Part shown: positions 13,088 to 25,707 of the stretch, piece by piece | How positions within the stretch are numbered: position 1 is the stretch's first letter | How the letters are laid out: each line of letters starts with the position of its first letter | Origin: Malachius bipustulatus | Lineage: Eukaryota; Arthropoda; Insecta; Coleoptera; Melyridae | DNA: 64,000 bases | Assembly (NCBI GenBank): GCA_910589415.1 | Contig: OU342632.1 | Span: 39,445,637 to 39,509,636, forward strand | Direction of reading: 5' to 3' | Program-made: the position numbers and the translations under genes | The notes under the pieces: generated by a model | Seen by the model: the letters and a program-made list of their open reading frames with translations, nothing else | What the model was told of the DNA's origin: nothing | The model's database searches: none

Positions 13088-13354
13088 AATAAACTGTGAC
13101 GTTTCTCATTACGTTTCTACGACGTTTCTTGCGCCGTCGTGTTCAATCATTTCTTTTTGAATGAGATTTCGTGATTTGACTATTCGAATCAATTGATACA
13201 TTTCAGGTCAGCGTGAAATGCGTTAAATAATGACCCGTTAAATACGACACTTTATTTCACTCGTTTTTACTTTATACAGTTTTAATGATAATCATACATT
13301 TTATGAACTACGAAACATGTGAAAAAGTGAATTTTATAATCACTCGTAGATAAA
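13088..13354. mobile_element. Partial copy of the 55.6-55.9 kb repeat family
   Basis: The segment from AAACTGTGACGTTTCTC through GACACTTTATTTCAC, ATCATACATTTTATGAACTA and TCACTCGTAGATAAA aligns in order and orientation with 55,576-55,924, with gaps. Only the right-hand half of the family is present here, and no matching left end was found, so it is a truncated element without coding capacity. Confidence 0.7.
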
Positions 13355-15189
13355 AAAAAGTAAAAAAGGGAAAGTAAAAAAAACCGAAGAGAAAGTCCCA
13401 GAAAATTTTGTAATGAATAGAATATAGTAGTTTATGAAGATCAATTCTTGTAGCTTTTTTAAGGATAAAAGCTCTAAAAATAAGAGACTATAGTATCTTA
13501 TTGTGGCTTTCCCGAAGTTAATTTCCTTTCAAGTTTTAATGTCGGCTCAAATGAGCTGCTTAAGAAATGAAAAACAAGGAAAAATAATCCACTAGGAACT
13601 TTAAAGAAGCTTCTAGTTAGTTGTGGACGTCTTCATAAACTTGGCTCAGTGTTATCTGTAATAATAAGAATATGGTGATTCGAGTTGAAAACAAAATTAT
13701 CAATGAAGGCTTCAGTTAAAAGTGACTTTGTGTGCTGAGCCTTAAAATTACAAGACTGCGACAATGTAAAAAACAAAGTTCAGCTTTTCCAGTATTTCTA
13801 ATAACACTCCCGTAACCTCCTACTAAAATAAAGGTAGTGATTTCCACTGTCTTGTTTTTGTTCTAAGCTTCTCAAGATAATCTAACAGCTACATCTAACA
13901 AGGAATTCTCTCTGGAGAATCCACAGACTTTCAACCTTCCTCTCGATAATTAAAGTTTACTTTTGTGAAATCTTTGATAAAAAAAAATGCAAGTCATGAA
14001 TTGTTCAACCAAATTTCCTCGCTTGAATATTTAATAAGCACCTAACGATTGATTTCAGTAAGAATTTTAATTGCTCTTTTATGAGTCACGCTTAATTAAG
14101 TCGATTCATCAACTACAAATTACCATGAAAAATCTACTTTTAATTAGTAGGAAATGATCTAGGATATAATACACCTCAGTTGATCGATTAGATAAGATAA
14201 AACTGGTTTTAGTTTTACCAGACACTGATTTATAATAGCGACGCGCTCATTATTGCCTAATGCGATATTCTAGACAAAAATTTCTTCATCCTCGAGGATC
14301 ATGCATCTAGTTCTAGGTAAACCTTACCCACATAAACTCTGATACAGTGCCCCATCAAGGAACACATTAAGGCTGGCAAGTAGTCGTACCCGTCCACTCT
14401 GAAACAGCCCTTTAATAATAATGCTTGGGTGCGTTCCCTTCTAGAGGCCAATCTCTTTTCATTTACACACCACGCGCTGTCGCCTCGACGCTCTTCCTTG
14501 AGCAGCCCGACGCTCTCTCGTCGGCATTGATTCCGGGTCAGTCGGTCACCCGGAACAATACCCGAATTTTGAAGCTGCAAGCCGGAAAATGACAGAACTG
14601 TCGTATCAATGGAAAGAGCCCTTCTGTGATCTCTTGTGTTTTCCTTTCAAGGGTTTGATAAATTTTAGATTTCTTGAATATAAGATAAAAAAAGGTATGT
14701 TAGTTGTTTGCTGTTGTACAATTATTATTAAGAGTATTAAGAAAGAGTTACTGGGAAAAAGAGTTTATGTTATTGAACGTATACTCTTAGTTTAAAACTA
14801 CACTCCTTTATCTTATAATTTGGGAGTGACAACTGGAAGGAGGGATAGGAGAAGTAAGGGGAATATTATTATTTTTATATCCGTGTTCTTAGGGAATGGA
14901 TTGAAGTTACCTAAGGTGAGTTTAAATGTCTGATTTATGTTTCATGTTCATATTAGTCACGCGGAATGCAGATAGAGAGGTTTGAGATCACTTTCCAGTT
15001 GAATCTCTTCCAAAACTCTCATAATAGAAAGCAGTGTCTCCATTTCCATTCCCGGTGATTTGGGTCATTTGAATTTTCTGTATATTCGCTAAGTGTAGCG
15101 CCAAATTTGAGATTATTTAATATTTTCAGTAAAACAAATCACATGAAAGCGTAGATTATATTGTTCTGTGATCTATTATTCATTAGAAA
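13355..15189. other. No gene recognised
   Basis: The 93-codon minus ORF at 14,299-14,580 lies in a locally GC-richer block and has mixed ordinary composition, but I recognise no domain, no splice context and no supporting neighbour. The remainder is AT-rich with no repeats noted. Confidence 0.35.
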
Positions 15190-16065
15190 ATACCTTGACC
15201 AAGATAAGCTGTAGGAGGTCGCAAAATGTCTATTCCGTACTTTGATTCGTTAATTCTGGTACGACAACCTGTTCTGATCCTGTAAATTTAGATTCAGTTA
15301 CCCTTCTGGCCTGAGAGTCAGCGATTTTGTTCTCTCCAAAACCGGAGTGACATGGAATCTAGACCGGAGACTCTTTAATAGCTTCATACAAGTTTGGAGT
15401 TGAAAAGGAAGGACGGAAGGGCTTAGAGAGCCGCTTTATCGTCTAAGAACATTTTCATTGTTTTCCGCGTATACTGCATTTCATCCAGCAACTGTGTGCT
15501 AAGTACAATGGTATGCATTTCTGCCTAAAATACTGTTGCATGATGACCCAGGCTCGAGAAGTATTCTCTTCTAAACCCGACGTCATATGCTATGGATCCA
15601 GTCCGCTATAGTCTTGGTGTACCAAGTGAGGTCTGCTTTGAGGAGGTCTTGTCGCTCTCCCATTAGTCTCTGCTTGTAAAGAGGACGTTATAGTAATTGG
15701 TTGCATATGACACCAGTCTGAGGGTATACCAAGAAGTTTGTGACTCAGAATGTCATCCAGTAGTGGATGACACTCCATGACACAAGTCATTGGTTTGTGT
15801 CATACCACCTGTAACAGTCTGTACGTAATACATCTGGCCTCTCTTCCCAAGTTTATGTGGAGAAGAGTGGATTGAAAAATTCCAGAAAAATTTCTATAGC
15901 TGCCGACGATGTGGTGCTCATTACTCCACTAATTACTCCATAACGAGAGCTTTGATCTGTGGATGATCTTTTCCAGATGAGACTGCCACAGTAGCCTTCT
16001 GTTAAGGATAACACCAAGATATTTAGCTTCTTCCGTAAATGGTATAATTTTTCTTAATAGAGTGG
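15190..16065 (-). pseudogene. Decayed LINE: reverse transcriptase C-terminus plus RNase H
   Basis: Reading the minus strand from about 16,060 downward I see AKYLGVILNRRL, the late RT motif of Jockey/I/R1-type elements. This is followed by SKLSLW, then a segment equivalent to the 'TTPTAA-EVLL' linker (MSSTTSSAAIEIFL), a long decayed linker, and RNase H pieces AEMHTIVLSTQLLDEMQY and MFLDDKAAL (the usual fxDSQAA position). Many stops and frame changes are present. The RNase H part is similar to the copies at 52.9 kb and 63.0 kb, so all three belong to one family or closely related families. Function would have been target-primed reverse transcription; this copy is inactive. Confidence 0.8.
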
Positions 16066-18999
16066 GTGGTTTCCTACGTCATAGAAGCAGATTCTAAACT
16101 GAAATTTTAAAACTATATTTTCTATGAATTTTGTAACAAGATATTACTATACATATTACTCTTACTCCTCTTACAATGATCGTTTAGGAACCCTTTACCT
16201 TACTTGTGCGTTCACGAAAACTGAGCTTTTTATATGCGTTAGCAGAAGAAGAGAGGTCGGGGGAGCACCCGACCTCTCCCAAATTCGGGATAGACGATGA
16301 GGACTCATATCACTACATAGATGTATGCGAGGTGTATAGTTGCCTCAGGCTCAACATTTTTTAAACAGAGGTACTATAAAAGGAAGAAATGTGACACCTC
16401 TCATAGGAGGACCTTATTATATCTAATTAAAATGTGGAAAAGTTTTGGGTAGGAGTGCATGGCACCCAAAAAAGGGCTTTGGTGATCTAGTCGCTTGAGG
16501 TGCACAACCGCTTTCCACCATACTACTACTTTAATGGCGAGCACTTCCTGGTCAAACAAACTGTAAATTAAACACCACAATTTTCTAAACGAAATCAATC
16601 GCCAAGGCTACGTATTATTACTAAATGATAAGCGGTAGTATAAAAAAGGATTAATGTACTTCATATTGTCGGATATAAGATGTAATCAAGCATTGCTCCC
16701 ATCTAATATAAATTAGCAAAATAGGATTTGATAGAAATAGGATATTCATGCAGAATGCTCATATTTGCAGGATATAATCAACAATTAAAGCTCCAGTTAT
16801 CTACGTCTGTAATAGTCCTCAGAGTCGACCGATTCCAGGCTATTTAATTCGCCCCGAAGCGCTTCTTCCTGTTCTGCAACATGCAACCCGGTTTCCATCA
16901 GACAGGCTAGTAGCTAGCTAGCATGTCGGTGTCCCGATTAATAAACAAGCAGAGTCCTGGTAATAAGATTCCCTGTCTGCAAGCCTTCCATTTTCCCCTA
17001 AGAGGGTTGCGATTCCTCCCTGCGAGGGACTGCCCTTCTCGGTCAGCTAACAGCGGCCGGCTCTCTCTCTGTCAGTTAGTGATAAGTCGTGTTTAATGGG
17101 TCGATGGGTCTAATAACTACCCCAGAGTTCTATATTGGACCGAACACAATGTAATAGGTTGTTGAATAGAAATGCTTCCATACAGGGAGATTCAGCTTTA
17201 AAATTGCCAGTTAAAATTGTCAGTACCTACGTTATGCAACTTATACTTTTTACTTATTATTTGAGTCCAGCTTGTTCTAGGTAGTAAGAATCTCACTACA
17301 TACCTTCTTAATAACGAATATAAAAAAATTCCCAATTTTTTTTTTAATTCGCCCGGTGTGTTCTTTTGTATGTACAAGTATTGCAAACAAGTTAGTAGGT
17401 ATGGTTTATTTTGATTAAAAATTCCGCTTACATTTCAGCTTGATTTATACATTTTTCTCCTTTGTTCATCTGTAGAGAATAATAAAATTATGACTTGTTG
17501 GAGGACCGTTTTCCCGAAACAATTATCCAGCACGACTAGAAAGTTTTTGTTTGCTGAAGAACGAAGTTCTTTTGTTCTCGCAACCCTGTTAGAAACAGCG
17601 GACGGGGTGTATGAAGTAGGTAAAAGTGGTTTCCTTGTAACTTGAATCCAATTAAGGATATTTCATTAGTTCCTTCTTCTTTTCTAATTCACTTACCGAA
17701 TTACTGACAGATATGCATTGCTGGCAGTAGTCTTCCTTTTGTTTGTTCGTAGGACAGCATTGATTTCTGAAAGTTGGGAGACCGTATCATGATAATGTTT
17801 GAGTTTGGCCTAATTATTACAGCTTGCTGATGGGAATTTTCGTATTAGGTACTTTTCACTGCCAATATTTCTAGCGGAATATTGATCAGCAAGATAATTT
17901 ACTTGGCCTAGATCTCCATTATAAGTGCTATGATGGTAATTAAAATAAATTTATTCTTGTGTATGAAATAAAATGACGTAAGTAGATAGGTGTCATATAT
18001 TTTAAGTTCTTTTATACTCGAACTTTGAAGTGTCTACGAATCAAAGCAGCAGTTTTTCTCTTTGATGTCACTTTGAGGCTCTAAAAGAACACAGGCTCGT
18101 CTCGGAAATATTTATTTACAATGTGAGATGTGATATGAAATCTGAAAATCGTCACTTTCGTCCATAATGGGACTAATCAGCATGTCATGGTATAAGTACT
18201 CAACTAATTCAAAATGACTATTACGCATAAATGCGATTCTATGCAAAAAAAGTTTATAGATCTGTCTAATTTCAACAATCCATCCATACGCTTTTTTGTA
18301 TAAAATTTAATTTAAATATACTTACCTGGTCCCTACGTTTTTATTGTAGTTGTTGTAATTTCGAAATAGCAACTTAATTAGATCAAGTCTACAAGCAAAA
18401 GTGCACAAGTCTGACTAGGTACTTTCAATCTCCAGATATCCAGAACTTGTAAATATTTTAAAATAGACATAGAAAACTCGATCAAGCACATCCTTGCATT
18501 CATTCTTTTGCATTTTTCATCATTTCAGTTCACTAGAAGAAGCTCTAGCCAGATCAACTAGTATATTCCCTTCCTAGGAACTCAATTTTGACGCTTTTAT
18601 ATGCGAATAGTGAGTGAGTTTTTGTGGATAATGTATTGAGAAATATCAAGTTGGTATAAAAATTTGAGAGTTTTATAAGTTCGCATCTGCGGTCTTAAAA
18701 GTCTGCATCCTAATACTGAGTTATAAATCAAAAGGTTCGGTTTTTATGATTCTTAAATCCTACGTGACCTGAATTTTATTAACAAAAATCATTACTATAA
18801 ATTTAAAGGATACGAGACTCAGTAGAGGTTGTGACGGACCAAATAGGTCCCATTGGAATAAATATGCTCTCTGAGAATATTATTATTATTATGTCCGAAT
18901 AGAAGTGCGTAGTTAGGGAAGAATGTCGTAATACTACTGATCGGAATGCGACGCAAACGGATGTTTACACTTCAACCTGCTGAAAACGACTTTATAGTT
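16066..18999. other. No gene recognised
   Basis: About 16,850-17,080 is GC-richer than the background and contains the short self-complementary stretch GCTAGCTAGC, but no open frame. Other ORFs are about 60 codons without signature. No transposon ends were found. Confidence 0.35.
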
Positions 19000-19024
19000 G
19001 TTTATAAACTAAGGATGATCGACT

Positions 19025-19355
19025 TTGCGCAACAGCGGGAACCCCGAAAATCTCGGACCTCGCGTAACGGTGATCAGAGTAAGTAGTAGGAATTTGGTTC
19101 TGGATGAGAGAAGATCGAGATTGAAAAACTCGCGTATTGGAAGATCGCGTCTGGGTGCGGGCGAATACACCAGAGCATTGCAGGAGACTCGCGTGATAGA
19201 CGACAACACGAGAACCATGCCTAGGAAGAGGTGGCGCAAAACGGACCGCTAGGGCGACTCAGCGGCCCGGCCTGGAGGAGAACGGGGGGTGTTCACCGTC
19301 GTGGAGATTCCGCGGGGATGGCGGTGGCTGCCGAAGCCGCGCACCGGTACTCCCG
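19025..19355 (+). other. Candidate CpG-rich first exon with splice donor
   Basis: A GC- and CpG-rich island of about 330 bp stands out from AT-rich surroundings. Near its end an ATG at 19318-19320 in good context (G at -3, G at +4) opens MAVAAEAAHRYSR, which runs directly into CCCG|GTAAGT, a strong 5' splice site with GT at 19356-19357. Read through, the frame stops inside the donor, as expected if an intron begins there. A second open frame (19025-19252) covers the upstream part. This is consistent with a 5' UTR plus a short first coding exon of a host gene whose other exons lie beyond a long intron. I do not recognise the peptide. A GC-rich repeat fragment is the alternative. Confidence 0.35.
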
Positions 19356-19361
19356 GTAAGT

Positions 19362-20204
19362 CGATACGTAAGCATCCCGTTTAATCATTATTTTAATTAT
19401 GCGTCAAGTGTAATTTACGTTTATGGTATTTGGTAAGCCCTTCGGTTTATTGTTATTATTATTATTATAATTATATTCAAGGCCAAGCTTGTGTGTGTGC
19501 GTCTCGTCTATGTTCATTTTAGGTAGTTACCTATAATAAAACTAATTAGCAATTGACTGGGAACTGCTCTCAAAAGGGATAAATAATTAAATTTGTGCAA
19601 AATTTAAGTAATTATTATTAGTCACTGGTCTGTTACACGGTTTGCCAAATATTTGACACACATACCAAAATTGGTACTACCAGAATTATTAAGTAGGTAC
19701 TTGTTGATCTTTTGAAAGCTCATTCGTAAATTGATTGGCTCAGGTGTAAATTATTATAATTACTATTATTAATCCCGAAACTTGTTAAACGGGACTTTAT
19801 AAAATGACACATTATAATCTTGCTTGTCAAACTGGTTCCACTCGAATACCAAAAACAACGACTATTGCCAAACTATTAAATCTGCCAAATGGCTAGTACA
19901 AATGCACTCAACTATTTAACCATAAAACAATATGGGATATAGCCAACGGCTACATTTATATTTGACAACCCTTTATATTTGACAATACTATTTTGCCAAA
20001 AGCTAACCAAAAGAGTTGCAAATAAAAACATACCTATCTGACTAAATAGTCAACAATAAAATAAATCATTACTAACAAAACGTATTTAATTATCAAAACA
20101 ATTAAATACAATGTTCTTTGAAAAGCAAGCTACAAAATAATATGCACGTAGCGGTTTTCCCTACAACAAAATGGCTTCCATTATTCTTCGTGTGCGCTCG
20201 AGGA
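19362..20204. other. AT-rich sequence, short (ATT)n runs, no gene
   Basis: Contains ATT-rich runs near 19,448-19,468 and several TTTGCCAAA or TTTGACA phrases, but no repeat structure I could define and no coding signature. Confidence 0.4.
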
Positions 20205-21110
20205 TCACCTTAAATGAAGGAAAGTTCTCGATAAGGGCTTTTGCTTGACAGTTCGTCTGGGTGTTTTCGCCAAGAAAGGAAAAGCGAAAACGAATGAATT
20301 TGTAGGCAAAGGAGTGTGTGTTGCGCTTATTGCATGTAGCATGTGAGTAGAGAGCAGAGTATGTTTCGCCTCGTGTGGAAACCCAGAGTACTGTTCACGT
20401 AAAACGTCCACGAAATAGTTCAACAATTTATTTGATCTTGTAATACAGTTTTCTCGACATTTACCAATCTTCTCCTTTACAACAGGAGTGTCTGGCATCA
20501 TAACTATTGCCTTTGGCTGGCAAGCAAACTAACCTAAGTCGTGAGTGGGCAGACAACAGACTTGGTACTCTTAAACCACAAACCATCAGAGCAACCTGTT
20601 CCGTAGTTTGGTGACTTTCTACGACCTTGAGAAAGGTAGTGTCCGCCTTTTCCGCTGACATCTGAGTTAAGTCCACTACAAAGGGCGAATTTCGCTCCAA
20701 CGAGGAATTACTCCCAAAAGCCAAAACACAATTCCTACAATTTCCTGACAGTAGGAAAAATACTCACTCTTCCACTGAAGAGAAGTCTCATCAAAAGCCA
20801 TAACCCTGCAAAGTCCCGGACAAAGGAAAAATGAATACTTCTCCCATGCGATTCTCTCAGACAAATTTTATGGTCACCAATACAAACTACACTTTTCCAA
20901 TAATTGCTCATAGGACCTTCTTAGTATATACGTGCTCTATTCCCACGGGCATAGTATATGGTAAGATTGTATCGGATATGGTTCCAGTATTCGTGTTTGT
21001 CTTTCAGTCGTGTATTGGGGTACATGCACTGGAGGATAAAGCGTCTCACTGAGGGATTATCCCACAGAACGTTGAAGAAATCTGGACCTAGCTCTGTTTC
21101 CCACTTCCGC
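20205..21110 (-). pseudogene. Coding-like decayed stretch of unknown family
   Basis: Three partly overlapping minus-strand ORFs (20205-20501, 20461-20724, 20676-20864) follow one another in adjacent frames, and further pieces such as DNPSVRRFIL and PNTRLKDKHEYW can be read upstream toward 21,110. The composition is protein-like (VMAFDETSLQWKS, DLTQMSAEKADTTFLKVV). That pattern suggests one old ORF broken by frameshifts, probably of a transposable element. I cannot name the family. Chance overlap of ORFs in a less AT-rich block is the alternative. Confidence 0.4.
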
Positions 21111-21194
21111 TCTAAATTGCGTACCCTGTACGTATACTAACACTTGACGGACACAGACACCGACGAGGGATAAATTTTCCGATTTCGACGCTAA

Positions 21195-21276
21195 ATTCCG
21201 ATCTCGAGGGGCTAAGGCCAACTATATAATTCCGAGTTCGAAGAAATAGCATTCCGATCTCGAGGGGCTACGGCTA
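21195..21276 (+). repeat. Two-copy short tandem repeat, 56-bp spacing
   Basis: ATTCCGATCTCGAGGGGCTA occurs at about 21,195 and again 56 bp later at about 21,251. A related ATTCCGAGTTCGAAG lies between them at about 21,229. This is a small, partly decayed local duplication with no gene association seen. Confidence 0.8.
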
Positions 21277-21289
21277 AATAAACAAACTA

Positions 21290-22700
21290 TATAAACAACA
21301 TTTAAATAAAAACCCAACAAACACTATCAACGATCGAAGCTATAGCTCCCTCACCCTGTGTACACCATCGAAACCACCCTTAAGTTAAGTTAGATTGTAA
21401 GAACCTCCAAACAAGATCAAATAGATCAGCCATGGGAAAATCTCTCGTCAATGAATAATACCAAGTGTCAAATTATTTATTACGGAACATATATCAAAGA
21501 AATCTCCGATTGCAAAGTGTAAATTAAATAAGGGTAAGATTCCTTTAATGTCTTTTAGACAAAAATATAATGAAATAAAATAAAATTACGCTGAACCAAT
21601 TATTTACGACAAGCAATGATTAAAATTATGTAGGCACGGGAAAAATAATTTCCTAAAGACTAGATGAGATGAATAATCGTTGCTGGTGTTAAAAGCCAGG
21701 ATTCAATAATAATGTAGTTCTTTTCAGAGATTCTTGTGTGTTTATATATGAGACAATTAATGCTTCCGCTTGCATTATTTCACAATACAACTTCGCAGTA
21801 GACAGCATCGAATATAAATTCTGGAATGTTATGATGAACTAATACAAAAGCGATCTGCCTTCTTAAGATGATTGAGTAAACTATTTTTAGACTGACGAAA
21901 TATAAAATTATTATTTGGATTAATAATAAGAAAGCGAAAGCATTTCAGCTTACAAACAAAGGCATTTTTGGGAATGAATAGATTGAGTTTAAATAAATCA
22001 AACCATCTATGAATTATTTTATACAAGGAGCAGACATAAAATTTTATACAAGGAGCATCCATAAAGTTTGAACATCTGAAATAAATCTATGTATGATTAT
22101 TAATAAAGTGAAATCAAATTACTTGAATAATTTGAGAGAGCAAATAATTTCATTCTCAAATGAAAGACAAATTAGACAGATCAGTAAAATTCAACTTTCA
22201 CGTCATTGTTAATCAGTCAATTGAATACCGTCCGTTTCATGTTTCAAATAGAAACTTGTTTGTCAAATTGTCAAAACGATATACTGTGCGCTGTTTCTTT
22301 TCCTGTTACAGTAAGACTATTCCTGATGGCCTACCAGCCTTGAGCAGCCGCAGCCGATGAGTCATTTTCCGTGCTACGTGAAGCACTCTGTAAATTAGCA
22401 TTGAAATTAGCATTATAACATATTACGATGGACTAGGTTTTCGAGGGGTTTTCCCTAGTACCGCACCCATCCACCACCCCTCCATGTAGCTCGAAGAAAA
22501 GATAAACTGATAAGAAATTGTTCAAACAGTTCAGGTCAAATCTTAGAAGTTCAATTCTTTGAATTATATACAATATTGATTAGATCATAATGATTTGTAG
22601 TCACAGACTTATAACAAATGAATATATCGAGCTACGTGAGAAATTCTGTGTTTTATTGAAGGTAGTTTAAAAAGTCTTCCCAAACAAATTCCATCGATCC
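21290..22700. other. No gene recognised
   Basis: AT-rich; ORFs of 60 to 77 codons are of biased composition (K, N, F rich) and show no domains. No repeat ends were seen. Confidence 0.4.
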
Positions 22701-22702
22701 CG

Positions 22703-22808
22703 AACCAGAACCAGACCAGAACCAGGTAAATCAACCAGAACCAGGTAAATCAACCAGAACCAGGTAAACCAACCAGAACCAGGTAAATCAACCAGAACCA
22801 GGTGAAGG
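22703..22808 (+). repeat. 19-bp minisatellite, five units
   Basis: The unit AACCAGAACCAGGTAAATC repeats with exact 19-bp period from about 22,714 to 22,808, preceded by a partial unit from 22,703. Units differ by one or two bases (AAACC in the third, GTGAAGG in the last). Because 19 is not a multiple of 3, a translated array would cycle through frames. Each unit carries AGGTAAA, which resembles a splice donor, but no exon context supports splicing. Confidence 0.95.
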
Positions 22809-23590
22809 ATATGAACACGTAAGTACAGCGAGACGCGACATGTGTCTCGCTCCTGCAGCTCAGGAAGAATTTCGTCTCAAGGTGTGGAGACTTGGACTTT
22901 AAAAAAATGTAATCTACCTAGCTTGAATGAGATCAAGATTAATTTTTTGGGGGAATTAATTAAAAACCTAAAAAAATACGCGTATTTGGCTTCCAGGGGT
23001 GCTTATTACAATTTACGTATTTGTCTGCAGTTAAATTTCCTTGAAACGTCTGTTCGGCTTATTTTTTGTTTTATGGAAAAGAGACTTTATTCTTGTCTAA
23101 AGATTTATCATGATATTCTCCTTAATTATAAATAAAGCGTTTAAATTTCTTCAAATAACATTCGTTTCAAGTGTAGCTACAGGAATTATCGCGAATTACG
23201 GAAATAATTCTTATGTAACAAATAAAAGAGATAGGATAAATAATAGAAGGAAAGAATTTAGGATAGCCTTTCCAAGTCCTGTTTGTTATTAAAGACAATA
23301 AAACTAAGACTTAAAATTAGCTTTAATTTAGAATTCTTTAGTGTTAGTTAACAACTAGAGTAACAGTAATTTGCCCTAACTGCAATTTAGTATTTTTAGC
23401 CACCTATTTGTTAGCTACAGTGAAAGCTTTTTTGTCTAACTTGTGCTAATTTCTGAACTCGAACTCTATAAAGCTGTTCAATATCGTTTTTTTTTTGTAT
23501 TTTTTCTCTGTTTAATAAGATACCATAGAAATTAACAATTTGAAAAAATTCTAATTCCTTGAAAATTCAAGTTATAGGTACTTACACGCT
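22809..23590. other. No gene recognised
   Basis: A 97-codon plus ORF (22842-23135) has no recognisable motif and lies in AT-rich sequence. Nothing else was noted. Confidence 0.35.
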
Positions 23591-23591
23591 A

Positions 23592-24286
23592 TAGAGTGTC
23601 CACCTAAAAATTCGCACTATGTGGCAAAATTTATTGTTTCCTGTAAAAAAAATATAATTTTTTTTTTATTGAAGCACACAATTGGATTCATGGTGTCAGA
23701 AATACGGCTTCTAACTAAATTTCAAAATGACCTCCAAAATATTTTGAAAATTGAAAGTCTTTTGCGAGAAATTTCGGCAAAACATCCACTGATTTAAATT
23801 GGGTGTATGTATTCACCAAATAATGTATTGTCCTCAGCTATGAAAAAAAAAATTTATATAAATTTTTTATACAGGTAGTCAGAAATAGTGTGTCTTGAAA
23901 TTTCAATTTTTTTTTCTCATTTATAATCGTGTATTTTTGTATTTCACTGCAATATGAGTTTCCGAGTATTATTGGTTACTTCAATTAGAAAAATTAATGG
24001 GACTTATATTTGCAACTGACACCAAGAGAGAAATTTTGAAATTTAATTATATTTCTGTCAAATTTTTTGGCACCAAGAAAATTGAGCAAAAAACTGCTCA
24101 ATTTCTAGAAAATAATTCTTTAAGTTACCACTTTTGTTCCCTTGTTCCAAATTTTCAGCAAAACAATTAAATTTTCGATTTTTTTATTTTTTTATTTTGA
24201 AACCAACCAAAACTCTTCTCAAACAAAAAAAAAATTAAACAAAAAGTTTTCCGATGTAGTGACAATTTTATTTTGGTGGACACTAG
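23592..24286. mobile_element. TIR element with AGTGTCCACC tips (about 690 bp)
   Basis: The left end AGTGTCCACCTAAAA (from 23595) and right end TTTTGGTGGACACT (to 24284) are inverted repeats; outside them both sides show TAT-type sequence, so a TA target is likely. The TIR similarity extends about 35 bp with mismatches. The interior has an internal hairpin (TTGAGCA...TGCTCAA near 24,085) and no transposase ORF. Similar in style to the Tc1/mariner-type MITEs elsewhere in the window but with a different tip. Confidence 0.7.
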
Positions 24287-24366
24287 ATAGAGAACAAAAT
24301 CTTCTAATACGTCTACAATGACTTGGTGCAATATTTAGTCAAAAAAGGAATTGTGGTAAATTTATG

Positions 24367-25707
24367 TTAGCATCAAAAATATGCTACTGCACAACATTAG
24401 GGGAACCATTTTTTGGGTTTTGGGTTCCCTTGCCGAAAAACCAGTCACTAGATTTCCTCAAAATTTTACATGAAGCGACCAGCAAAGTTATCCCATTAGG
24501 TTTGTGTATAGATCTGCATTATGGAATGACGTGACTTGGAATGCATCTATGTACCAAAATCTACTTCGCAAAATTTTTAATTGAAATTTGGGCTTACCTT
24601 GTAACCACCAGAAGTTCAATCAATGACCCTTTACAAGATTTTAATGATTTATTTATATTCCATGGAAACTCTCTGTGCCAAAATTTTTCCGATATCGTCA
24701 TTTGTTGTAGAGATTGTTGTGGATTGTTCAAAACATTTACAAAATATTTATAACGTCTTCATCTGGTAGGAGATTGTTCTTACCAGTTTTTTTGACCATT
24801 AGATGACATTTAAAATAATATTAGCGCATTCAGGTTAATTACCCGATACAATACCCGTTGACACCAGCCCTAGATCCCTGTCAGATCTCCCTCAACCTCA
24901 TGCTACCTCAACCTGCAAAAATTCTAAACAAAAGTTGTTGCATGAAAATGGGTTATGCAGGCGCAATGAATACATAAATATTATAGGCCAGTCAAAATCG
25001 TCAAAAAATCAACAAAAAATAGTAATCTCTAAAAGATTTGGAAACCATGTAGTAGCACATGGAAAACTGCTAAATTTTTCAACTTTTTCCAGTTTTTGCT
25101 TATCTTCTAAACTATACGTTTTTCCACGAAAGCCACAAATGGGTTTTGAAGAGCAATTTCGGTCTAAAGAAGATCTAAAACAAAATTTTTCATTGTTTGG
25201 AAAAAGGGACCTATTTTTAAAGTGCAGTAATTTGTTAATTAGTTGACCTACAAAACTCCGGTTGGGCCTTAATAGTTGTCACATTTAATGCTCTTCAAAA
25301 ACATATAAAAAGTGGCTTCCGTGGAAAAATGCATAGTTTAGGAGATATAGAGCAGACACTTAAAAAAAAAGTCCGAAAATTTTGTGTTTTTTCGTATGCG
25401 AAACTTTTTCCACAACTTTTGGAGAGTTGCAAACTTTAGTATTATTATAGTACCCGAGTGGATTCAAACAACATAATAACAAATCAGAGGTAGGTACATC
25501 ATGTTTTGCAAATTTAGCGATTTTTTGTGTCGATTTTGACTGACCTAAAACATAAACCTGGAAGTTGGAGAACTTCGAGAATGCTCTTGATGCATACTTC
25601 ATGTAAAATTATGAGAAAATCTATATAGTGACTATTTGTTGGCGAAGGAACCCTTTAAAGGGTTTTTTGTGCAGTAGTATATTTCAAACTTCTCACTATG
25701 ATGCTAA
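24367..25707. mobile_element. Large foldback element, 1.34 kb, TTAGCATCA tips
   Basis: The tips TTAGCATCA (24367-24375) and TGATGCTAA (25699-25707) start inverted arms that can be followed far into the element. ATGCTACTGCAC pairs with GTGCAGTAGTAT, AACCCAAAACCC-type sequence with AAGGAACCCTTT-type, and TTTTACATGAAG with CTTCATGTAAAA. GGCCAGTCAAAATCG (24,983) pairs with CGATTTTGACTGACC (25,530), and TTTTTCCACG...GCCAC (25,120) with GTGGC...CGTGGAAAAA (25,313). Each arm is thus about 600 bp, with substitutions and indels, around a short centre near 25,240. The 103-codon ORF inside one arm looks incidental. I saw no clear target duplication. Confidence 0.75.

Noticed and set aside
14299..14580. 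93-codon minus ORF as a gene
   Set aside because: No recognisable motif, no splice sites or neighbours in support; left as part of an unannotated stretch.
22703..22808. CRISPR array
   Set aside because: Units are directly contiguous with no spacers, and the sequence is from a eukaryote.
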